Shown in pieces: positions 8,360 through 17,661 of a stretch of DNA of 64,000 nucleotides (position 1 is the first letter of the stretch; the number at the start of each line of letters is the position of its first letter). The translations under genes and the position numbers were made by a program. The notes beneath the pieces are model-generated. The model did no database searches. It saw only the letters and a program-made list of their open reading frames with translations, and was not told the DNA's origin. The stretch is from assembly GCA_945936135.1 (NCBI GenBank), contig CAMESG010000001.1, forward strand, positions 1-64,000, in the 5' to 3' direction. This DNA comes from an uncultured Mollicutes bacterium (lineage in GTDB: Bacteria; Bacillota_I; Bacilli_A; RFN20; CAG-826).

Positions 8360-10697
8360 ACCGTTTCGCCGTTTATCGGTGCATGAACTCGTCGACCCTT
8401 TGCTGCGTGCCGGGGACATCGATACCCGCATCTACAACCTCGAAACGATGAAGATGGGGTCGTTGCTCCATGCTTCGCATCAGAAAAAGCAAGGGAAGGA
8501 CTACCTTTCGGAATACCCGCTTGATGGGGTAGTTGAAACCGAGGTCGGGGACATTGCGCTTTCTGGACGCGCCGACGGGATCATCGAAGGAGGACCTCTT
8601 CCGATCATCGATGAAATCAAATCGACGGTTGCCCCGCTAGAAGTATTTTTCAAAGAACAGAGGGAGTGGCACTTAGGCCAAGCCCTTTGCTATGCCTACC
8701 TCTATTTAAAGAGCAAAAAGAACAAGACGGGGGCAAGCATTCGCCTTTCCTATATCTCGCAGGTGAGCTCGGAGAAGATGAACAAAACCTTCGATTTCAC
8801 CTTCGAAGAGATCGAAGAAACGGTCAAGGGGTACGTCCGAACCTATTACGAACGGATGGCCTTGCGGTTTCAACGGATCGAAGAACGCGATCAGAGCGTG
8901 AAAAATCTCCCCTTCCCTTACGAAGAGTTCCGCCAAGGGCAGAGGGATTTATCCCAACTCGTCTATGGGATTGCAAAGAAAGGCGGGATCTTGTTCGCAG
9001 AGGCCCCGACAGGGATCGGGAAGACGATCTCGACCCTCTATCCCTCCGTTTTGTCCTTCGATGAAAAAAGAGTCGAACGGATCTTCTATCTGACGGCGAA
9101 GAACACGGGTGGCACGGCGGCCTATCAAGCCCTGGGAGATCTTTATGCGAAAGGCTTCAAGGGAAGGGATTCCTTCCTTTACTCGAAGGAGAAGATCTGC
9201 CTTTGCCCAGGCCACGCCTGCAATCCCGACGATTGCCCTTTCGCGAAAGGCTACTATTCCAAAGTCCAAAAGGCCTTGGAAGAAGCGGTGCTTACCAAAG
9301 AGCGTTATGACTTTGAAACCGTCGTTTCTTTAGCGAGGAAATATGGCCTCTGCTCCTTTGAGTTCCAATTGGATTTATCCTTGTTCGCCGACGTCATTAT
9401 CGCCGATTACAACTACTTTTTCGATCCTCTTGTCTATCTTGAACGATACTTCGATGAAGGAAAGGATGTCTCCAAGACCTTAGTCCTTATCGACGAGGCC
9501 CATAACCTCGTGGATCGCGGGCGAATGATGTATTCTTCCTCCCTTCAAGAATGGGATCTTTACCTCGCGAAACAGGCGTTGAAGGGCAAAGAATTTACGA
9601 CCTTCCGCAAGCAATTGACCCTCCTAGAAAAAGCCTTCGAAGGTCTCGCGGATGAAGAACTTACCCCCTTGACCGAGATTCCTGAAATCTTTGGGGGTGT
9701 CTTCCTCGCCTTGAAGAAGGCCGAAAACAAATATTGGAAGTCACATCATGAATCGCTTCCGAAAGCCTACGTCAATTTTCGGAGGGAACTCTCCCGCTTC
9801 CTTCGCTTCAAGACCGATTTCTATGGGCCAGAGTACGCGATGTACGCCTACCGCCAAAACGAGAAAGTCGTCTTGAACCTCGATTGCTTGGACGCTTCGC
9901 GATTCCTATCGGAGTGCTTGTATCGCGCTCGCGGGGCGATCCTTTTTTCCGCGACCCTATCCCCCGTCACCTATTACATGAAGGCGATCACTTCAAAAGA
10001 CGACCATCCCTTCGTGATGCTCCCCTCCCCTTTCCCCAAGGAGAACTTCAAGAAGCTCGTCGCCCCCAAGGTCTCCGTTCGTTATAAAGACCGAGAACGA
10101 TCCTATGAAGAAGTCGCGGCTTACTTAAAGGCGTTCGTCGAAGCGAAGGTCGGGAATTACTTCCTTTATTTCCCGAGCTACGCCTATCTTCAAAACCTCC
10201 GTCCCTATTTGGATTTTCCCTATTGCAACGTCTTGGCCCAAGACCGCAAGATGAGCGAGGAAGAAAAACTTGACTTCCTCGATGCCTTCGAGGCAAACCC
10301 AAAGAAAACGACGATTGGTTTATTGATCTTAGGAGGCGCATTTTCCGAAGGCGTTGATCTTCCGGACGACCGTCTGATCGGCGTAGGGATCGTCGGGGTT
10401 GGCCTCCCGATGGTTTGCTATGAGAACGATCGAATCAAGGAGTATTTCGAGGAGAAAGAAGGCCAAGGCTTCAACTTTGCCTACAAATTCCCGGGGATCA
10501 ACAAAGTGACCCAGGCGGTCGGCCGCGTGATCCGTTCGGCAACCGACATTGGATCCTGCCTTTTGATCGACGATCGTTACCTAAGAAACGATTATCGTCC
10601 CCTCCTAGAGCGCCTGTGGCCGGATTATCAAACGATCTTCTCGCCGGAAGAAGTGAAAAAAGCCCTTTCTTCTTTCTACAAGAAAGACGGGGATTAA
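8352..10697 (+). CDS. RecB-type nuclease fused to an XPD/DinG-type helicase
   Basis: Predicted 5'-3' iron-sulfur DNA helicase with an N-terminal PD-(D/E)XK nuclease. The nuclease site is visible: GRADG with Asp75, then IIDEIK with Asp87-Glu88-Lys90, then a Q110/Y114 motif. The helicase has Walker A APTGIGKT (218-225), Cys283, 285, 290, 295 and 334 as candidate cluster ligands, DEAH (381-384) and the motif VI block QAVGRVIRS. The start is TTG, overlapping the fmt stop, with GAAGGG upstream. At 781 residues it is full length. Its role is probably repair of R-loops or damaged forks, which is family inference. Confidence 0.88.
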   Translation: MSKPFRRLSVHELVDPLLRAGDIDTRIYNLETMKMGSLLHASHQKKQGKDYLSEYPLDGVVETEVGDIALSGRADGIIEGGPLPIIDEIKSTVAPLEVFFKEQREWHLGQALCYAYLYLKSKKNKTGASIRLSYISQVSSEKMNKTFDFTFEEIEETVKGYVRTYYERMALRFQRIEERDQSVKNLPFPYEEFRQGQRDLSQLVYGIAKKGGILFAEAPTGIGKTISTLYPSVLSFDEKRVERIFYLTAKNTGGTAAYQALGDLYAKGFKGRDSFLYSKEKICLCPGHACNPDDCPFAKGYYSKVQKALEEAVLTKERYDFETVVSLARKYGLCSFEFQLDLSLFADVIIADYNYFFDPLVYLERYFDEGKDVSKTLVLIDEAHNLVDRGRMMYSSSLQEWDLYLAKQALKGKEFTTFRKQLTLLEKAFEGLADEELTPLTEIPEIFGGVFLALKKAENKYWKSHHESLPKAYVNFRRELSRFLRFKTDFYGPEYAMYAYRQNEKVVLNLDCLDASRFLSECLYRARGAILFSATLSPVTYYMKAITSKDDHPFVMLPSPFPKENFKKLVAPKVSVRYKDRERSYEEVAAYLKAFVEAKVGNYFLYFPSYAYLQNLRPYLDFPYCNVLAQDRKMSEEEKLDFLDAFEANPKKTTIGLLILGGAFSEGVDLPDDRLIGVGIVGVGLPMVCYENDRIKEYFEEKEGQGFNFAYKFPGINKVTQAVGRVIRSATDIGSCLLIDDRYLRNDYRPLLERLWPDYQTIFSPEEVKKALSSFYKKDGD

Positions 10698-10699
10698 GG

Positions 10700-10705
10700 T
10701 ATAAT
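10700..10705 (+). promoter_or_regulatory. TATAAT box directly before lepA
   Basis: A perfect TATAAT ends 9 bases before the lepA ATG, with no Shine-Dalgarno sequence between. The predicted mRNA leader is only about 2-3 bases. The -35 element is poor. Confidence 0.5.
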
Positions 10706-10714
10706 CGCTCCGTT

Positions 10715-12526
10715 ATGTCCTTTGACTCTCAGCACATTCGTAACTTCAGCATCATCGCCCACATCGACCATGGCAAGAGCACGCTCGCCGATCGCATCTT
10801 AGAATTGACCGGTACCGTGGCCAAACGCGAGATGAAAGAACAGCTCCTCGACTCCATGGATTTGGAACGGGAACGCGGCATCACCATCAAATTGAACGCG
10901 GTTACCGTTTCTTATGAAGCAAAGAATGGAGAACGCTATGTTTTTAACCTCATCGATACTCCGGGGCACGTGGACTTTTCCTATGAAGTCAGCCGTTCAT
11001 TAGCCGCGTGCGAAGGCGCCTTGCTTGTCGTTGACGCAACCCAAGGCGTGCAAGCGCAAACGTTAGCGAACGTCTACCTCGCGATCGATAATGATCTTTC
11101 CTTGCTTCCGGTCATCAACAAGGTCGATTTGCCTTCTGCGATGCCAGGTCGCGTGAAAGACGACATTGAAAACCGCATCGGTGTCGATTGCAGCGACGCC
11201 TGCGAAGTCTCTGCGAAGACGGGCTTAGGGGTTCCTGACGTCTTGGAGAAGATCGTCAAAGACATCCCGGCGCCGAGCGGAGACCGAAAGGCGCCTTTGA
11301 AGGCCTTGATCTTCGATAGCTATTACGATTCTTACCGCGGGGTCGTCGTTTTGATGCGCGTCTTCGAAGGAGAAGTGAAGCCCGGCGATACCATCCTCCT
11401 CATGCAAAGCGGGAAACCGTATCTTGTCACCGAAGTCGGCATCCGCACGCCGGGCGAAGTCAAAATGGACTCGCTTGGCGCGGGAGAAGTCGGCTGGCTC
11501 ACGGCCCAAATCAAAGATATTCGGGACGTGCGCGCGGGTGAAACGATCACCTTAGCGAACCGCCCGACCCCAACACCATTGCCTGGGTATCGCAAGATCA
11601 ACCCGATGGTCTATTGCGGTCTTTATCCCGTCGATTCAAAGGAATATGGGGCTTTGAAGGATGCGCTGGAAAAGCTTTCTTTGAACGATGCCTCGCTTGT
11701 TTTTGAACCCGAAACTTCCCAAGCCTTGGGCTTTGGCTTCCGTTGCGGCTTCTTGGGCTTGCTTCATATGGACGTCGTCCAGGAGCGCCTTGAACGCGAA
11801 TACAATCTCAATCTCATTTTGACTGCCCCGAGCGTCATCTACAAAGTCGTCAAGACGGACGGCAGTGTCGAATTGATCGATAACCCGAGCAAACTGCCCG
11901 AACCATCAAAGGTTTCGGAGATCCATGAACCCTTTGTCCGTGCCGAGATCATGTCCCCGAAAGAACACGTGGGGGCGATCATGCAGCTATGCCAAGACCG
12001 TCGCGGCGTCTTTAAGGACATGCAAGTCTTCGACGATACGAGAAACATCTTGGTCTACGAACTCCCCTTAAGCGAGATCATCTATAGTTTCTTCGATCAA
12101 TTGAAATCCTCGACCAAGGGTTATGCCTCTTTAGACTACGAGTTCCTTGAATACCGTAAAAGCGATCTCTGCAAGATGGACATCCTTCTTAACGGAGAAC
12201 CGGTCGACGCTCTTTCTTCGATCGTCTATCGCCCGAATGCCTATAAACGCGGTTTAGGCTTGGTCTCGCGCCTGAAAAACGTGATCCCACGCCAACAATT
12301 CGAAGTCCCTATCCAGGCTTGCATCAATGGCAAGGCGATTGCAAGAGCCGACATCAAGTCGATGCGCAAAGACGTCTTGGCCAAGTGCTATGGCGGCGAC
12401 ATCTCGCGCAAGAAGAAGCTGCTTGAAAAACAAAAAGAAGGGAAGAAGCGCATGAAGGCTGTGGGATCGGTCGAGATTCCTCAGGAAGCCTTCATGAGCG
12501 TCTTGGCCATCGGGGACGACGATTGA
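10715..12526 (+). CDS. lepA: Elongation factor 4 (LepA)
   Basis: Ribosomal GTPase that acts in translation under stress or in initiation. The frame is open further upstream, but the ATG at 10715 gives [20 protein letters not shown], the usual N-terminus, and 603 residues. G motifs: AHIDHGKST, the switch block [13 protein letters not shown] and NKVD. The C-terminal LepA-specific domain includes [20 protein letters not shown]. The start lies in the tail of the helicase operon, with its own -10 box. In many Bacilli hemW follows lepA directly; here two genes intervene. Confidence 0.97.
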   Translation: MSFDSQHIRNFSIIAHIDHGKSTLADRILELTGTVAKREMKEQLLDSMDLERERGITIKLNAVTVSYEAKNGERYVFNLIDTPGHVDFSYEVSRSLAACEGALLVVDATQGVQAQTLANVYLAIDNDLSLLPVINKVDLPSAMPGRVKDDIENRIGVDCSDACEVSAKTGLGVPDVLEKIVKDIPAPSGDRKAPLKALIFDSYYDSYRGVVVLMRVFEGEVKPGDTILLMQSGKPYLVTEVGIRTPGEVKMDSLGAGEVGWLTAQIKDIRDVRAGETITLANRPTPTPLPGYRKINPMVYCGLYPVDSKEYGALKDALEKLSLNDASLVFEPETSQALGFGFRCGFLGLLHMDVVQERLEREYNLNLILTAPSVIYKVVKTDGSVELIDNPSKLPEPSKVSEIHEPFVRAEIMSPKEHVGAIMQLCQDRRGVFKDMQVFDDTRNILVYELPLSEIIYSFFDQLKSSTKGYASLDYEFLEYRKSDLCKMDILLNGEPVDALSSIVYRPNAYKRGLGLVSRLKNVIPRQQFEVPIQACINGKAIARADIKSMRKDVLAKCYGGDISRKKKLLEKQKEGKKRMKAVGSVEIPQEAFMSVLAIGDDD

Positions 12527-12534
12527 CGCCTCTA

Positions 12535-12549
12535 TTAGTAGTTTTTTAG
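12535..12549 (+). repeat. TTAGTAGTTTTTTAG element after lepA
   Basis: One copy of a dispersed AT-rich motif found after several stop codons in this window. It begins 9 bases beyond the lepA stop and abuts the -35 box of the next gene. Confidence 0.5.
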
Positions 12550-12577
12550 TTGCGAAAACACGCGAGTTTCCTATAAT
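12550..12577 (+). promoter_or_regulatory. Promoter of the Fic-like operon
   Basis: TTGCGA (12550-12555), a 16-base spacer and TATAAT (12572-12577). The start codon comes 17 bases after the -10 box, and no Shine-Dalgarno sequence is visible. Confidence 0.65.
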
Positions 12578-12593
12578 TACCTTAGATAAAACC

Positions 12594-14054
12594 ATGGCGG
12601 GAACGAATCAAAGCACGACACAATATTGCACCGATGTGCAGTATATGACGAAAAACGAGATGAGGCGTTTTCTCAAGACGAACCTCATCGATTTCCAATG
12701 GAACGAAACGCTTGGCTACCGCAAGAAGAACGCCGTCTTTTTGGATCTGCGCGATATCAATAACCGCCCGCTTAGCCTCACCAAGACCCAAGCGATCAAC
12801 GAAAAGGTTGAGCGTTGCTTCGATTTGATCAACGAGTTGCAGGAAAAGGTCGAGGAGATCTCGCAAGACAAAGACATCTATTCGACCGCGAAAAAGCAGA
12901 TCTATTCTTCCTTTTTGCGCAAGGCCTGCGCTTATGAAAACGTCGCGCTTTCGGAGTCTTATCTCACCGTGATGTTCACCGACGTCTATCAACGCTCCGA
13001 TCCCAAAGAACAGCCGATCAAAGGGTATTTGGATTTGCTTAACGAACTCGAAAGCAATCCCGGGAGCGCCTTGGACGAAGATTACCTCGCCCATTTGCTT
13101 GAAACCCTCGAAGGGACGGATGAATTGACCTCGTTCTACCGCGAAAGCGATCGGAAGAACCGCTATGCCGTCACGGCCTATGAAACGTATGATTGCTGCC
13201 CGGTCGCCTTGATTGAATCCAAGGTCTCTTCCTTGTTCGACAATGTGCGTTATGGGAAGCTCTTGAGCACCCCTTTGAAGGCCTTGCTCCTTGTTTATTA
13301 CATTGATTACCTAAAACCTTTTGACGCCCATAACGAGTTGATCGCAAGTTACTTAGGCAAAGCTTACTTAGCGCAAAACGGGATGGCCAAAGGCGCCTCC
13401 TTCCTTCCGTTTGAAGAATTGCTTACCCCAAACGATCGTTTGGCGGACGTCTGCAAGTCCGTCCAGCTTGATCATGACTTCACGTATTTCGTCTGCTACG
13501 CGGTCGAACGCTTGGCACCGATGCTCGAAAACGTGGCCCACGAGCTATCCTTGATCTATGCTCGTCACCTCCAGGAAGAGCAACATCGCCTCGGCGCAGC
13601 CGAAGCGCAAGCTGCCAAAAAAGAAGAACCGATCGAGGAAGTCTCGCCCGAAGACAAGCCTATCCCGGTTGAACCGATCGTTCCCAAGAAAGAAGTAAAG
13701 CCAAAAAAGGAATCCGACGTTCCTCTCGTCACCGAAGAAGAAATGCGAAACGTTTCTTCCGGTGTTGCGATCTTCACCCCTCGCCCCGCCTTAAGCGATA
13801 AAGAGGCGAAGGAAGTCGCCCGCTACATCCTCGAAACGCATCCGAACATCCGCAAAGCGCAGGCGAATTTCTACGCCACGCACTGCACGATCGGGCGTTA
13901 CTACACGATCCAGGATTACAAGAAAGCCACCCGCTGCGTCTACGAGACCGCCAGGACTTCGATGGACAACATGGCCAAGGAAGGCTTCTACAAGAAACTC
14001 CAATTCAAGAACAAATTCGTCTATTCCCCCATTAAGCAAGGAGAGAAACAATGA
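12594..14054 (+). CDS. Fic-like protein with a degenerate active site
   Basis: A 486-residue protein of unknown function. The helical core around residues 228-264 (KALLLVYYIDYLKPFDAHNE) lines up in pattern with the Fic motif region. The catalytic HPFxxGNGR reads KPFDAHNELI, so the His, the Gly-Asn-Gly and the Arg are all lost. A charged Pro/Glu/Lys linker (about 340-385) follows. The C-terminal 90 residues look like a winged helix, as found after Fic domains. No enzymatic AMP transfer is expected. It has its own promoter and overlaps the next gene by 4 bases. The Fic assignment is a fold-pattern judgement, not a database match. Confidence 0.55.
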   Translation: MAGTNQSTTQYCTDVQYMTKNEMRRFLKTNLIDFQWNETLGYRKKNAVFLDLRDINNRPLSLTKTQAINEKVERCFDLINELQEKVEEISQDKDIYSTAKKQIYSSFLRKACAYENVALSESYLTVMFTDVYQRSDPKEQPIKGYLDLLNELESNPGSALDEDYLAHLLETLEGTDELTSFYRESDRKNRYAVTAYETYDCCPVALIESKVSSLFDNVRYGKLLSTPLKALLLVYYIDYLKPFDAHNELIASYLGKAYLAQNGMAKGASFLPFEELLTPNDRLADVCKSVQLDHDFTYFVCYAVERLAPMLENVAHELSLIYARHLQEEQHRLGAAEAQAAKKEEPIEEVSPEDKPIPVEPIVPKKEVKPKKESDVPLVTEEEMRNVSSGVAIFTPRPALSDKEAKEVARYILETHPNIRKAQANFYATHCTIGRYYTIQDYKKATRCVYETARTSMDNMAKEGFYKKLQFKNKFVYSPIKQGEKQ

Positions 14055-14293
14055 ACCTCGTCACTCTAGCATCCGGTTTGCCGGGCTGGGCCTATCCCAT
14101 CATCATCTTCGGCGTCTTCGGCGTGATCGTCTTGATCGTCATGCTTTTGAAGAAGTACGTGAAGCCTTTTCAAAACCACGATAAGCCGAAAAGCGATAAG
14201 GAAGTCGCCGCGGAAGAGTTGGAACGTATCCTCCAACCCATCGAGGAAGATGAAGCCAAGAAGCAGATGAAGGACTTCGATCCGAAGAAATAA
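14051..14293 (+). CDS. Small single-span membrane protein
   Basis: An 80-residue protein with one membrane helix (about 13-33, PIIIFGVFGVIVLIVMLL), followed by a basic stretch and an acidic/basic cytoplasmic tail. Its ATG overlaps the stop of the Fic-like gene (ATGA) and a GGAG site lies just upstream, so the two are translationally coupled. hemW starts 3 bases after its stop. I do not recognise a family. The coupling suggests a membrane anchor or partner for the Fic-like protein. Confidence 0.7.
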   Translation: MNLVTLASGLPGWAYPIIIFGVFGVIVLIVMLLKKYVKPFQNHDKPKSDKEVAAEELERILQPIEEDEAKKQMKDFDPKK

Positions 14294-14295
14294 GA

Positions 14296-15414
14296 ATGCC
14301 TTCTTCCCCAAAAAGCCTCTACGTTCACATCCCTTTTTGCGATCACCTCTGCGCTTATTGCGATTTCTGTAAGGTGCTTTATCGCCCTTTGTGGGCAGAA
14401 GACTACCTAACGGCTCTTGATCGAGAGCTGTTTTTCTATTCTTCCCATCGTTTTGACACGATCTACCTCGGAGGAGGCACCCCCTCCTGCCTCCCCCTCC
14501 CCCAACTATGCCATGTCCTTACGTCATGTTCTCTTTTATTATCTTCGCATCCCGAATTCACCCTTGAAGCCAACCCCGAATCCTTTGACTTAGAGAAAGC
14601 CAAGGCCTGCGCGAAGCACGGGGTCAACCGGATTTCCTTTGGGGTTCAATCTTCCCAAGACAAATTCCTTGATCTTTTGGGAAGGAAACATACCTTCGAT
14701 GAGGCGAAAAAGGCCGTGGAGATCGCGAGAAGCGCAGGCATCGATAACATCAACGTCGATTTGATGTACGCGCTTCCCGGGGAGACCGTGGAAGACCTTG
14801 AAAAGGACATTGATGCCTTCTTATCGTTGAATGTTCCTCATATCTCGACCTATTCCTTGATTCTAGAAGAAGGGACGGCGTTCCATAACCAAGAGATCAA
14901 GGAAGCCAGCGAAGATCTTCAGGCGGACATGTACGAAAGGATTCTCTTCCGATTAAGAAACGCGGGATACCGTCGTTACGAAGTCTCAAACTTCGCGAAG
15001 CCAGGCTTGGAATCAAGGCATAATCAGACGTATTGGAAAGATCAAGAATACGTTGGGATCGGTTTAGGAGCCTCGGGGTATGAAAACGGGATCCGTTATA
15101 CGAAGCAGAAGAACCTAACCGCCTATTTAAAGAATCCAACCCTTCGAAAAGAAGAAGAGAAGGTCTCGTTGAAGGAAGATCGTTCCTATTACCTCCTTTG
15201 CAATCTGAGATTGGAAGAAGGATTTTCCCTTGGGGAATTCGAAAACCGTTTTAGCATCGATTTCTTTTCGTGCTATCCATCCGCGAGAAAGAAGATTTCC
15301 GAAGGCTTATTAAAAAAAGATGGCGGGCGCATCGCGTGCACGGATAAGGGAATGTTATTGATGGATGCGGTCCTCGTGGATTTATCGATGGATGAAGAAA
15401 GCGTGAGTTGCTGA
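14296..15414 (+). CDS. hemW: HemW-type radical SAM protein
   Basis: Radical SAM enzyme of the coproporphyrinogen-oxidase-like family, now regarded as a heme chaperone. The cluster motif is Cys15-x3-Cys19-x2-Cys22, followed by another Cys at 25 as in HemW. GGGTPS, SFGVQS and the C-terminal HemN domain are present. The length of 372 is normal. It lies directly behind the Fic-like pair in an operon downstream of lepA, matching the common lepA-hemW pairing. There are no heme genes in the window. Confidence 0.93.
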   Translation: MPSSPKSLYVHIPFCDHLCAYCDFCKVLYRPLWAEDYLTALDRELFFYSSHRFDTIYLGGGTPSCLPLPQLCHVLTSCSLLLSSHPEFTLEANPESFDLEKAKACAKHGVNRISFGVQSSQDKFLDLLGRKHTFDEAKKAVEIARSAGIDNINVDLMYALPGETVEDLEKDIDAFLSLNVPHISTYSLILEEGTAFHNQEIKEASEDLQADMYERILFRLRNAGYRRYEVSNFAKPGLESRHNQTYWKDQEYVGIGLGASGYENGIRYTKQKNLTAYLKNPTLRKEEEKVSLKEDRSYYLLCNLRLEEGFSLGEFENRFSIDFFSCYPSARKKISEGLLKKDGGRIACTDKGMLLMDAVLVDLSMDEESVSC

Positions 15415-15489
15415 GAACTTCGCGTTTCCTTTGTCTTGCGCAAATTTCGTTTCCTAACTTTTGTCCGCACGCCCTTTTGGGTAAGGAAC

Positions 15490-15752
15490 TTTTACATAAA
15501 TTTGAATGCCCACACTTCGAATAATGACGCCATCTATCTTTGCTTTTATCCGTTTTACGATGACTTGGGCTATTTTTCCAAAGAGGATATCGGTTCAATT
15601 TTGTTGATCCTCGTAACGGAAAATACAGAGGAACTTTTGCCTATAACGAAGAGACGATTATGGAAGTTGAGTTAGGGTTAGAATGCAAGGGCCCCACGGA
15701 TAAAGAGGTCATGAAGGAAAGACTAATTTCTAATTTTGAACTCGTGCTTTGA
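15490..15752 (+). pseudogene. Relic of an unidentified gene
   Basis: Two adjoining stretches in different frames read like one protein. INLNAHTSNNDAIYLCFYPF comes up to about 15570. Then, in another frame, comes FVDPRNGKYRGTFAYNEETI, running through a Glu/Lys-rich region to TGA at 15750-15752. There is no start codon or ribosome site, and the 5' end seems lost just after hemW. The family is unknown. One frameshift is required. Confidence 0.45.
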
Positions 15753-15900
15753 CCCCAGCCAAAAACGCATTAATTTTCAAGCAAGCTTCAAACGTCCGAC
15801 GGCGTGGCTTGATTTTTCGAAGGCAAGACATTTAGAGGCCTATTACCCTATCGTTTCCAGAAGACAGCGTATGCTTTCTTTGGATTTTGGCAATCTTCTG
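15753..15900. other. Non-coding stretch before the heat-shock promoter
   Basis: With the relic before it, this fills the 559-base gap between hemW and hrcA. One frame stays open, but it has no start signal and no recognisable sequence. I see no RNA gene. Confidence 0.4.
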
Positions 15901-15928
15901 TTGACAGTGCTAATGCACCGCCTATAAT
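15901..15928 (+). promoter_or_regulatory. hrcA operon promoter
   Basis: TTGACA (15901-15906) and TATAAT (15923-15928) with a 16-base spacer: a near-consensus vegetative promoter. The spacer holds the small inverted repeat GTGC-TAAT-GCAC (15907-15918). Confidence 0.9.
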
Positions 15929-15932
15929 AACG

Positions 15933-15959
15933 TTGGCACTCAGGAAGAATGACTGCCAG
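15933..15959 (+). promoter_or_regulatory. CIRCE operator
   Basis: TTGGCACTC, nine bases, then GACTGCCAG. The left arm matches the CIRCE arm with one change (consensus TTAGCACTC). The right arm fits the complement of the left at 7 of 9 positions. It lies just after the -10 box and before hrcA, where HrcA would block transcription. Confidence 0.88.
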
Positions 15960-15973
15960 AAAGGGGACGTTGA

Positions 15974-17038
15974 ATGACAAGAAGAGACGAAATATTGAAA
16001 CGAATCGTCGAACACTTCATCAAGACGGCGCAGCCGGTCGGAAGCCAGACGCTGCTCGATGAATACCATCTTGACGTGTCTTCGGCGACCATTCGCAACG
16101 AGATGAACGCCTTGGAGAAGGATGGGTTCCTTGAAAAGCCCCATGCTTCCGCAGGGCGCGTCCCGAGCGCGAAAGGGTACCAATACTTCGTCGAGCACCT
16201 TCGCGAAGATCGCTTCGACGAGAAAGTGCGATTCGCCCTCCAAAGGGTCCTCGATGAGCGGAACAAATCCGTCGAGGAGATCTTGGAGCAAAGCTGCGAG
16301 ATCCTCTCCAGCATGACGAACCTCGCTTCGATCGTCTTAGGACCGAAAGTCGAAGAAGAACACCTCGTCTCCGTCCAACTCATTCCGTTAGGACACCAGA
16401 CCGCCACCGCGGTCTTCGTAACCGACCAAGGCTATGTCGAGAACAAGACCTTCATCGTCAAAGAGCAGATCTCCATGGACGAATTGACAAAGGTCGTGAA
16501 ACTTCTCAACGAACGCCTTGCCGGAACGGCGATCTCGGACCTCGTTCCCAAGATGCAGGCGATGCAGCCGACCATCAAGGATTACTTGGTGGGGCAAGAC
16601 GTCGTTTACCAAGCCTTGATCGGCGCCTTCTTGAAGTTCGCGGGCAACCGCATGAACCTCTATGGGAAGGAAAACCTGCTCGATCAGCCGGAATTCGTTG
16701 ACGATGCGAAAAAACTTCGCAAGGTCCTCGATTTGCTTGATGATCCTAACGCCTTGCGGCAAGCTCTTGAAGACGTGCCCGAGAGCGAAGATAAGGTCAA
16801 GATCAACATCTCTCGACCCGATAGCGATCTAGGCGACATGGCGATCCTGAGCGCGAACGTCACCATTCCAGGTGGCCAGAAATCAACCCTCAACTTGGTG
16901 GGTCCGTCCCGCATGGATTACGACTTGGCGGTATCCTTGCTCCAATACGTAAGCCAGACGCTCGACGATTACTTCAACCAAGAAAGCGATGAGGAGGCAA
17001 CAGAATGTCCGAAGAAAACAAACATCCCGAAGGCGTAG
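15974..17038 (+). CDS. hrcA: Heat-inducible repressor HrcA
   Basis: Represses the chaperone operon by binding CIRCE; its folding depends on chaperonin. The N-terminal winged helix is clear (VGSQTLLDEYHLDVSSATIR, then LEKPHASAGRVPS), followed by the GAF-like HrcA domain. The length of 354 is normal. AAAGGGGA precedes the ATG. The C-terminus overlaps grpE by 34 bases. CIRCE sits in its own leader, so hrcA-grpE-dnaK-dnaJ is autoregulated. Confidence 0.96.
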   Translation: MTRRDEILKRIVEHFIKTAQPVGSQTLLDEYHLDVSSATIRNEMNALEKDGFLEKPHASAGRVPSAKGYQYFVEHLREDRFDEKVRFALQRVLDERNKSVEEILEQSCEILSSMTNLASIVLGPKVEEEHLVSVQLIPLGHQTATAVFVTDQGYVENKTFIVKEQISMDELTKVVKLLNERLAGTAISDLVPKMQAMQPTIKDYLVGQDVVYQALIGAFLKFAGNRMNLYGKENLLDQPEFVDDAKKLRKVLDLLDDPNALRQALEDVPESEDKVKINISRPDSDLGDMAILSANVTIPGGQKSTLNLVGPSRMDYDLAVSLLQYVSQTLDDYFNQESDEEATECPKKTNIPKA

Positions 17039-17646
17039 AGGAAGAAGCCTCGGCTCCCGAAGAGAAAGAAGCCCTCGGCAAGAAGGTCCCAAGGGCCAAA
17101 TACGAAAAGGCGCTCGAAGACCTCGAAAAAGCGCAAGCGGACGCCGAGCATTGGAAAAACGAATACTACAAGGCCTATGCCGATACGCAAAACCTTCGCC
17201 GGTCCTTAGAAGAGGACGTGCGCGAAGCGAAGCGTTACCGCGCGGAAGGCTTCCTCGATTCGTTGCTCCCGGCTCTTGATAGCTTCCATATGGCGCTCGA
17301 CATGGATGCGCCGACCAAGGAAGCAGAGAACTACCGCATCGGGTTCACCTATATCTACAACCAGATCGTCTCAACCCTTGTATCCGAAGGCGTGACCGAA
17401 ATGTCGCCCAAAGTCGGCGATAAGTTCGATGAAGCGACGATGCACGCGATGGATCTCGTCGAAAGCACGGAGATCCCCGCGGGACACGTCGTCCGCGTCG
17501 CGGCGAAGGGCTATAAGCTTCACGATCGCATGATCCGGGCCGCCATGGTTTACGTGGCGAAGGCCCCGGAACAAAAAGAAGAGGCGTCCGAAGAAAGCGA
17601 AGACGCCGAAAAAGAAAATCAATCACAAGAATGCCACCAGGCATAA
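17005..17646 (+). CDS. grpE: GrpE nucleotide-exchange factor
   Basis: Releases ADP from DnaK. The 213 residues comprise an acidic disordered head (1-30), a long coiled coil (about 33-75, with WKNEYYKAYADTQNLRRS) and the C-terminal beta domain containing VGDKFDEATMHAMD. A GAGGAGG site inside the end of hrcA serves the ATG at 17005. An acidic tail follows the beta domain. dnaK begins 15 bases after the stop. Confidence 0.95.
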   Translation: MSEENKHPEGVEEEASAPEEKEALGKKVPRAKYEKALEDLEKAQADAEHWKNEYYKAYADTQNLRRSLEEDVREAKRYRAEGFLDSLLPALDSFHMALDMDAPTKEAENYRIGFTYIYNQIVSTLVSEGVTEMSPKVGDKFDEATMHAMDLVESTEIPAGHVVRVAAKGYKLHDRMIRAAMVYVAKAPEQKEEASEESEDAEKENQSQECHQA

Positions 17647-17661
17647 AGGAGAATATTGAAT

